In this document: piece after piece, positions 58,601 through 64,000 of the stretch | Numbering within the stretch: the stretch's first letter is position 1 | Layout: every line of letters begins with the position of its first letter | Position numbers and translations under genes: made by a program | Assembly (NCBI GenBank): GCA_029216955.1 | Contig: JANAVB010003999.1 | Coordinates: 3,915,999-3,979,998, forward strand | Length of the DNA: 64,000 nt | From: Iris pallida | Taxonomy: Eukaryota > Streptophyta > Magnoliopsida > Asparagales > Iridaceae | Direction of reading: 5' to 3' | The notes under the pieces: generated by a model | What the model was told of the DNA's origin: nothing | What the model saw: the letters and a program-made list of their open reading frames with translations, nothing else | Databases searched by the model: none

Positions 58601-60461
58601 TTGTATATAGATATATGATGATTAATTATATAGTTTATATATGATTAATTATTCAGTTTATATATGATTAATTATATAAGTTTATATATGATTAATAATT
58701 ATTAGTTTATATAATGGTTATTATATATGAGTTTAAATAATTGTTAATATATATTAGTTTATAAAATTGTTAATATAATAATTGTAAATAGTTTATATAT
58801 AATGTATAACAGTTTTGATATAAAATATATTAGTTTACATATAATTTATAATATTTTATTATTATTATTATTAAATTCTTGCTGGTATTGTTCTATTAAT
58901 AATTAGGATTCTTAAGATTAATATTACCATTAATTGATTTTGGGTTTCTAGTCCTATGTTTTCTTATAATATCAAATTTTAATAAATATGTATGGGTATA
59001 TATATATATATATTTTTTTTTTGTATTATTGTCATTATTAGTGCAGAAATAATTTTCTGGATGTTGAAGTATTATCTAAAATATGTTGATTAATGCAGAT
59101 ATATTTTTATCATTATAAGGATTTCCAAAAATTTATTATATTTATTTAATTATATTTTTCTGAAATCATAAATCGTGTCTATGATAGTCATTTTCTATTC
59201 TTGATTTTATTAGTGTACCAAACCCTGATTTTAGACTTTTATATACCAACTAGGCTATTTGGTCTATTCTGGACTCTTTGGGACTGCCCGTGTCGTCGTC
59301 TGGGACCCTCTATGGAGCTTAGTATGGTACTTACCTCGTGTCGTGCACGTCGACTCCAACCAATCGAGGCGAGTATATTCTCTGATCATTTTATATCCTG
59401 CTTAGAATTATTTCCTGCATTAAACTACTTTACTTGTTACTGTCACGTTGGTCACACGGATTGGTACTATATGGATCCCTTCTTGAGATGTTATCCTTAG
59501 GGAGCATCGGGTACTACATGTTTTGTGTGTTTCACTTACATGGCGTATCACTATGCTTCACTGGTTCTTTTATCACTTGTGACATATACCCTTATGATCA
59601 CAAAGTCTCCTAGAATCTCTTATCCCATTTACTGGGTATCCTAGAATCTCCTAGAATCCCTATTTATGGGACATCCATGTATCACCCTTCGGGGGCCTTT
59701 GCATGGAATTATAACATAACCTGGTTGGATCCTTGTGTATTGATTGGGGGTACGGGAGAGTAGAAATTGACATGTGAATACTATCCAAGTAGTGTAGCAT
59801 CAGAATCTCTTCCATAGTGTAGTATCAGAATCTTCTATGCCATTTACATGTCTATATTGTACTCTGACTCACTAGCCACTGTTAGTCTCTATCTATAGTA
59901 GATATTTCTATTACAGCTTTCTCTCTCTGTTTACATACTGCACTTCTTTCAGTACTTGTATCTTACTTTACTGTATGATTATATTTTCTAACCTGCTATG
60001 AACTGTTGAGATGTATTGTGCTCGCTCCCGTCCTAACTGGACCTGTTGATAAATTTTACAGATAGCTTGGAGGTTGCCTGCTAGCCTAGAGGAGACACAG
60101 TAGAGGTTGTATAGGTAGCTAGGGTTTTGCTCAGTTTATTTTCAGTTGTCTTGAGTTGTATTTATGGATTTCTGTATTTGAGCTTTAAGATGTATTTCTG
60201 GGTTTGTGTATCTAGACACTTAGACTTCTATCTGCTGTATCTCTTTTGGATTTCATGTTTTATCTATCTTCCATTATGCTCTACCTTAGATGTGATTGAG
60301 TTTACCTTCTGCTATGTCACCCCCATTCGGGGAGTATAAACTGCTTAGCCTTATACTGTTAGATGCATGAGACCTAGGACAGCGTTCTACCGCCGACACT
60401 GCGGTGTAGGCTGGGCGTTGTTACGTTCTCGTGCCCTTACTCTAGGGTGCGGGTCGTGACA
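58601..60461 (+). repeat. LTR fragment H (related to element A's LTR), 3' part
   Basis: The end (60360-60461) closely matches A's LTR end: GACAGCGTTCTACCGCCGAC through GGGTCGTGACA. The block around 60010-60060 (CTCGCTCCCGTCCTAACTGG) also matches A at 1955-2010. The rest diverges. An AT-rich tandem unit TTTATATATGATTAATTA occurs four times at about 58620-58700. No interior or 5' start is present, so it is a solo or truncated LTR inserted in D's 3' LTR. Confidence 0.7.
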
Positions 60462-60873
60462 CCTGTACACGACCACGCGCATCTCAATCACATGATGCCA
60501 CGCGTCTAAATACAGTTAGTACACGACTTATAACTGAATGAAAGTTGGCGCAATAGGAGGTTGGCGCAACCCAATGTGGCACAATCCAGCCTCGCGCACA
60601 TCAGAATAACTGCTAAAACAGTTATTTCTTGAACTCTATAAATAGAGTTTCCAATCATTGTTAAAGCATCAGATACATACGCACAGAGATCGAGAACTCT
60701 TGTAAAGTTGCTGCTGTATTTTCCAGAGGCTCTAGTCTTCAAATTCACATAGTCCAAGGGATAAAGTGATCGTCTTCTGATCAGATTCCTACAGTTGTAC
60801 TTTCCCAGAATTCAATTTGTACTGTTGTACACTTTTCTCAGTTTGTTATAAAAACTTTTTGTTTTTGCAAACA
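60462..60873 (+). repeat. Element D, 3' LTR, last 412 bp
   Basis: Matches 36375-36787, including TATAAATA (60637-60644) and the end GCAAACA, followed by ACATA at 60874-60878, the exact duplicate of 35840-35844. The first 530 bp are missing at the join with fragment H. Confidence 0.92.
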
Positions 60874-60878
60874 ACATA

Positions 60879-61686
60879 GTCCCATAAGAACAAGGCTCGT
60901 CATATAAGGTATATGACTTGAGCGATAGCGTCGCCTAGAGAACAAGGTCTATCTAAGGCACGAGCCATGGTTGGTTTAGAAAAGCATGCCACGGACAAAG
61001 GAAGTCCACGCGACTGGTTGTCGTTGAGATCGGTCCCGCTACTTGGGTGTCTCGACAAGTCTCGATAGGAAAGCACCCGAGATCGGTCCCGCTACTTGGG
61101 AGTCTCGACAAGTCTCGATAGGGAAGCACCCGAGATCGGTCCCGCTACTTGGGAGTCTCGACAAGTCTCGTCCACGAGATCAGTCCCGCTACTTGGGAGT
61201 CTCGATAAGTCTCGTCCACGAGATCGGTCCCGCTACTTGGGAGTCTCGACAAGTCTCGATAGGGAAGCATCCGAGATCGGTCCCGCTACTTGGGAGTCTC
61301 GATAAGTCTCGTTCACGAGATCGGTCCCGCTTCTTGGGAGTCTCGATAAGTCTCGATAAGAAATCACGCGAGATCGGTCCCGCTACTTGGGAGTCTCGAT
61401 AGAAAAGATGGAAAGCATGGTCATGATTAAGGAAGGACTTGATAGATCGAGTTGAGTCTTGCATGGTCATTGGACAACTTGCGCGCAAGGGCAAAATTCC
61501 TCGAGCGATCCCGAGGCGCCAGGTTCGTGTCGGCCTACAAGGAATTGCAGATATTGTATGGCCTTCATCGACGGTACGACTTGATTGAAGTGAACCGTTA
61601 CAATATAGGCTGCGAGTCATTCGGTGGGAGCTCGTACCTCGCCACGCGAATGGTCACCGTATGCAAAAGATCTACGATTGCTTGAC
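60879..61686 (+). repeat. Element G LTR, right part
   Basis: Continuation of 35143-35844 after element D. It contains palindrome CTTGCGCGCAAG at 61478-61489 in the same context as in B and F. It has no recognisable LTR end and seems to be cut near 61686. Confidence 0.7.
61026..61400 (+). repeat. Tandem repeat in element G LTR, eight copies
   Basis: Eight copies of GAGATCGGTCCCGCTACTTG spaced about 36-53 bp, joined by TCTCGACAAGTCTCG variants. The open frame through it is a by-product of the repeat. Confidence 0.85.
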
Positions 61687-62427
61687 TGCAACCCCTCTTC
61701 CTAATTTTTTTAAAATTTATTCTATTTTTTGTATTTTGGAATATATTATCCATTGAAACGTATGAAAGTTATTTTACTAGTATATTTTCCTTCAAAAAAA
61801 ACTAGCTCCAAATTTATGGCTTGAAAATACAATTTAATCTTATAGAAATACTTGTTCTTCAATTTTGGAATCATAAAATAGGTTGCTATTATTTTTGATC
61901 TTTCGAAAGTTGTTTTTTCTAAAAACAGTTATTTTTGAATAAAAGGATTCGCCCATATTTTTGAAATAGAGATTTCAAATTAATTGATGGCATCAAATAG
62001 CGTAAGGAAAATTATTATAAATCATTTGATTATGTTTTAAATTATTTGATAATACTGAGTATTATTAGTTTCAAATTTTTAGTATGATCCTTGATTGGAG
62101 TACGATTAAATTAAACTAATTTGTTTTAAATATTTTAGTCAGTTGGAAGATTTAATCTGTTGAACTTTTAGCATTTGAGACTTATCTATGTATTTGTATT
62201 AAATTATTTATCCATTCAAATAAATCTTAAAAGTATTGTGTTGATCATTTAATTGCTATATATTTATATTCATATAATTTAAATTATTTGATATTATCAA
62301 ATATCCATTTAAGTTAATACTGTTTATGATTTAGATAAAAATGATTTTTAAAGTTTATTCGATTTAAATATAAGGAGGGCTTTATCAACTAGGGATTTAA
62401 TCCCTATCCAACTTAGAGTCGAAACTT
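61687..62427 (+). repeat. AT-rich LTR-like sequence, first copy
   Basis: Starts TGCAACCCCTCTTCCTAA, much like the start at 62428, then AT-rich DNA with no gene. Possibly the left part of an LTR interrupted by the next. Confidence 0.35.
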
Positions 62428-64000
62428 GTAGCCTCCCTTCCCAAAATTTTTTGAAATATTTTTTATTTTAAATGGTGATTTATAAAAGTTATAAATAGTT
62501 ATTTTGCATTTTATTACGGTAGATGACTTTAGCCAGGATAGAGTTTTGAAGTACAAGACGGGTAGGAATCATGGCACGGATAGTGCAGTAGCGTGCTTTG
62601 ACTAGTGTTTAGCCATGGTAGGGGAATGCCAAGCCATAGGAGTGTCCTAACTAGAAAAACCAGAACAAGTTACGACTTAACCCTTAACGAAGATTTTATT
62701 TGTTTATTAATTATATTATTAAGTTTTAGGGAACCTGGTGGTACCGAATCTGTCCAGATTGAGCCCAAATCAAATCCAAGCCCATGTAGGCATGTTGTGG
62801 GACCAAATACGGCCTTGTAGACATGCTTGGTAAATACAAATATTTTTGTATATATTTTTAGGAATTTGGCAATTATTTTCTAAATATTTGTTATATGTAC
62901 ATTATAGGTATTATTATTATTAAATAGTGTTTTACAAAATTGTATGATCTTTTGGAGCCAGATAAGTAGTGTGCATGTTATACCCATCAAAAACGACTCT
63001 TGGACTATTTTAATTGTTATTAGGATTTTTATTACCATTAATATTACTTTGTTGTTATTAAATGATAACGATTTATATTTATTAAATCATTTATTATATA
63101 ATAAATGATTGTTATATATGCATATTTTATATCATAAATATTCTTGCTATTACGTTACTATTCTGTAAATATGATAACTACCTTCCTTAGACATACTTGT
63201 GTATTTTAGGAAATCTAGAATATACATATTTTGGATGTACAACTATTGTCCTTTTCCTTGTATGTTATCATCATCATTAGGATTATTATTATTGTTACTA
63301 TAGATATTAAATATCATTAAGAATTTAGTTTACTTATGAAACAATATTATTTATATATAGCTTGTGCCTATATATATATGTCATTCTAGATTTATAATAA
63401 GTTTTTAGGGTAGTTATGGAAATATGGGTAATATAGGTATATACATCTATGCATAAGTGTAGATATAGATGGATAGAGTTTTGTACTTATTAATAATTAA
63501 GAAGAATAGAATTTAGAATATATCAAACACCCCAAACCGAGCTTATCCCAAGCCCAGTCGGGCCAGGCTCAGCCCAGTCAGGCCAGGCTCAGCCCAGCCT
63601 ACCGTTGGGACAAACAACCCCAAACCGAGAACTCATGAACAGACCCCCACTCCAGTTCGACACAGCAGCATACATAAACCTATATATATATATAGAGAGA
63701 GAGATGGATCTCGAAACCCTAACCATATATGCTGCCACGCTGACCCTATCCCCATACGCGCCACCAGGGCCACCGCACAGCCATAGGAGCGCCGTCGGCC
63801 GCCGGCGGATGCGCCGGACAGCCGCGTGCGGCCTGCACAGTAACAGCAGAGGCAGCAACATAACAGGACAGGTACCATATTCTCGATTGAATTCCTACGC
63901 AATCCGTTTATCGATTTTGATTCCGTAAAATCCTACGGACAACTCATATAACCATCTAGGAATCCCATCAAATATTTCAGATTGAAATGATCCTGATTCG
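62428..64000 (+). repeat. AT-rich LTR-like sequence, second copy, running off the window
   Basis: Starts TGTAGCCTCCCTTCCCAA. AT-rich stretches at 63000-63310 (ATTAGGATT, ATTACCATTAAT) resemble 58880-58940 in fragment H. Three short GCCCAGTC-GGCCAGGCTCA repeats lie at 63552-63600. A TATATATATA box near 63680 is followed by AGAGAGAGATGG and a GC-rich leader, so this could be an LTR promoter; a host promoter is the alternative. Confidence 0.35.

Noticed and set aside
61478..61489. Homology of CTTGCGCGCAAG to a retroviral dimerisation loop
   Set aside because: The likeness is limited to a short palindrome; common ancestry cannot be claimed. The symmetry itself is kept as a finding.
61043..61620. 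ORFs of 119 and 143 codons on opposite strands
   Set aside because: Both read through the same tandem repeat; the peptides are only the repeat translated.
63605..63928. Possible host gene start downstream of a TATATATATA box
   Set aside because: The peptide is low in complexity, the window ends soon after, and the context fits an LTR leader equally well.

Overview
This window is plant heterochromatin made almost entirely of nested LTR retrotransposons. The evidence for a plant is Ty3/gypsy chromoviruses with a chromodomain, Tat-lineage elements with a second RNase H, a CACTA terminus, plant mobile domain (PMD) and DUF674 sequences, and GT-AG introns with plant TATA boxes. I see no intact ordinary host gene and do not name a species.

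Layout, with my labels. Element A (1-7301 plus 15640-17063) has very long LTRs (about 4.96 kb when the two copies are combined) and a 1.75-kb interior with a decayed gag and no pol. Element B (7302-15639) is a nearly complete chromovirus in A's 3' LTR; it has an extra partial interior after its second LTR. Element C (17064-33170, minus strand) is a nearly full-length Tat-type element whose 3' LTR was hit by A. 33171-35844 holds ends of two chromovirus elements (LTR F and LTR G). Element D (35845-60873) is a Tat element inserted in LTR G with a perfect 5-bp target duplication; only its LTRs and the start of gag survive. Inside D are a CACTA end (38391 onward) with DUF674 exons, a second large Tat element E (40427-58496, plus strand) and an LTR fragment H (to 60461). 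LTR G resumes at 60879, and 61687-64000 is AT-rich LTR-like DNA.

The most interesting content is shared by C and E. Each has the usual sense gag-PR-RT-RNH-aRNH-INT frame (decayed) and, between pol and the 3' LTR on the opposite strand, a large intron-containing gene of about 1,365-1,385 codons encoding a PMD-like protein with a basic Ala/Lys-rich N-terminus and a coiled-coil C-terminus. Both have a TATA box about 100 bp before the ATG, a short first exon and a phase-1 first intron of about 470 bp. In E the antisense promoter and most of exon 1 lie inside the LTR, so the 5' LTR copy fires outward, where exon 1 runs in frame into DUF674 exons. C also has a second compact antisense gene (23058-23381) tail to tail with pol.

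Each Tat family is also peppered with its own short DNA word (TGCGCA-type in C and D, ATGCGGCT-type in E), found in the LTR, in intron 1 of the antisense gene and in the gag coding region. E's 3' UTR holds a series of hairpins whose stems differ in sequence but stay paired. Most breaks in the coding regions are single stops compatible with C-to-T or G-to-A change, as expected for methylated DNA.
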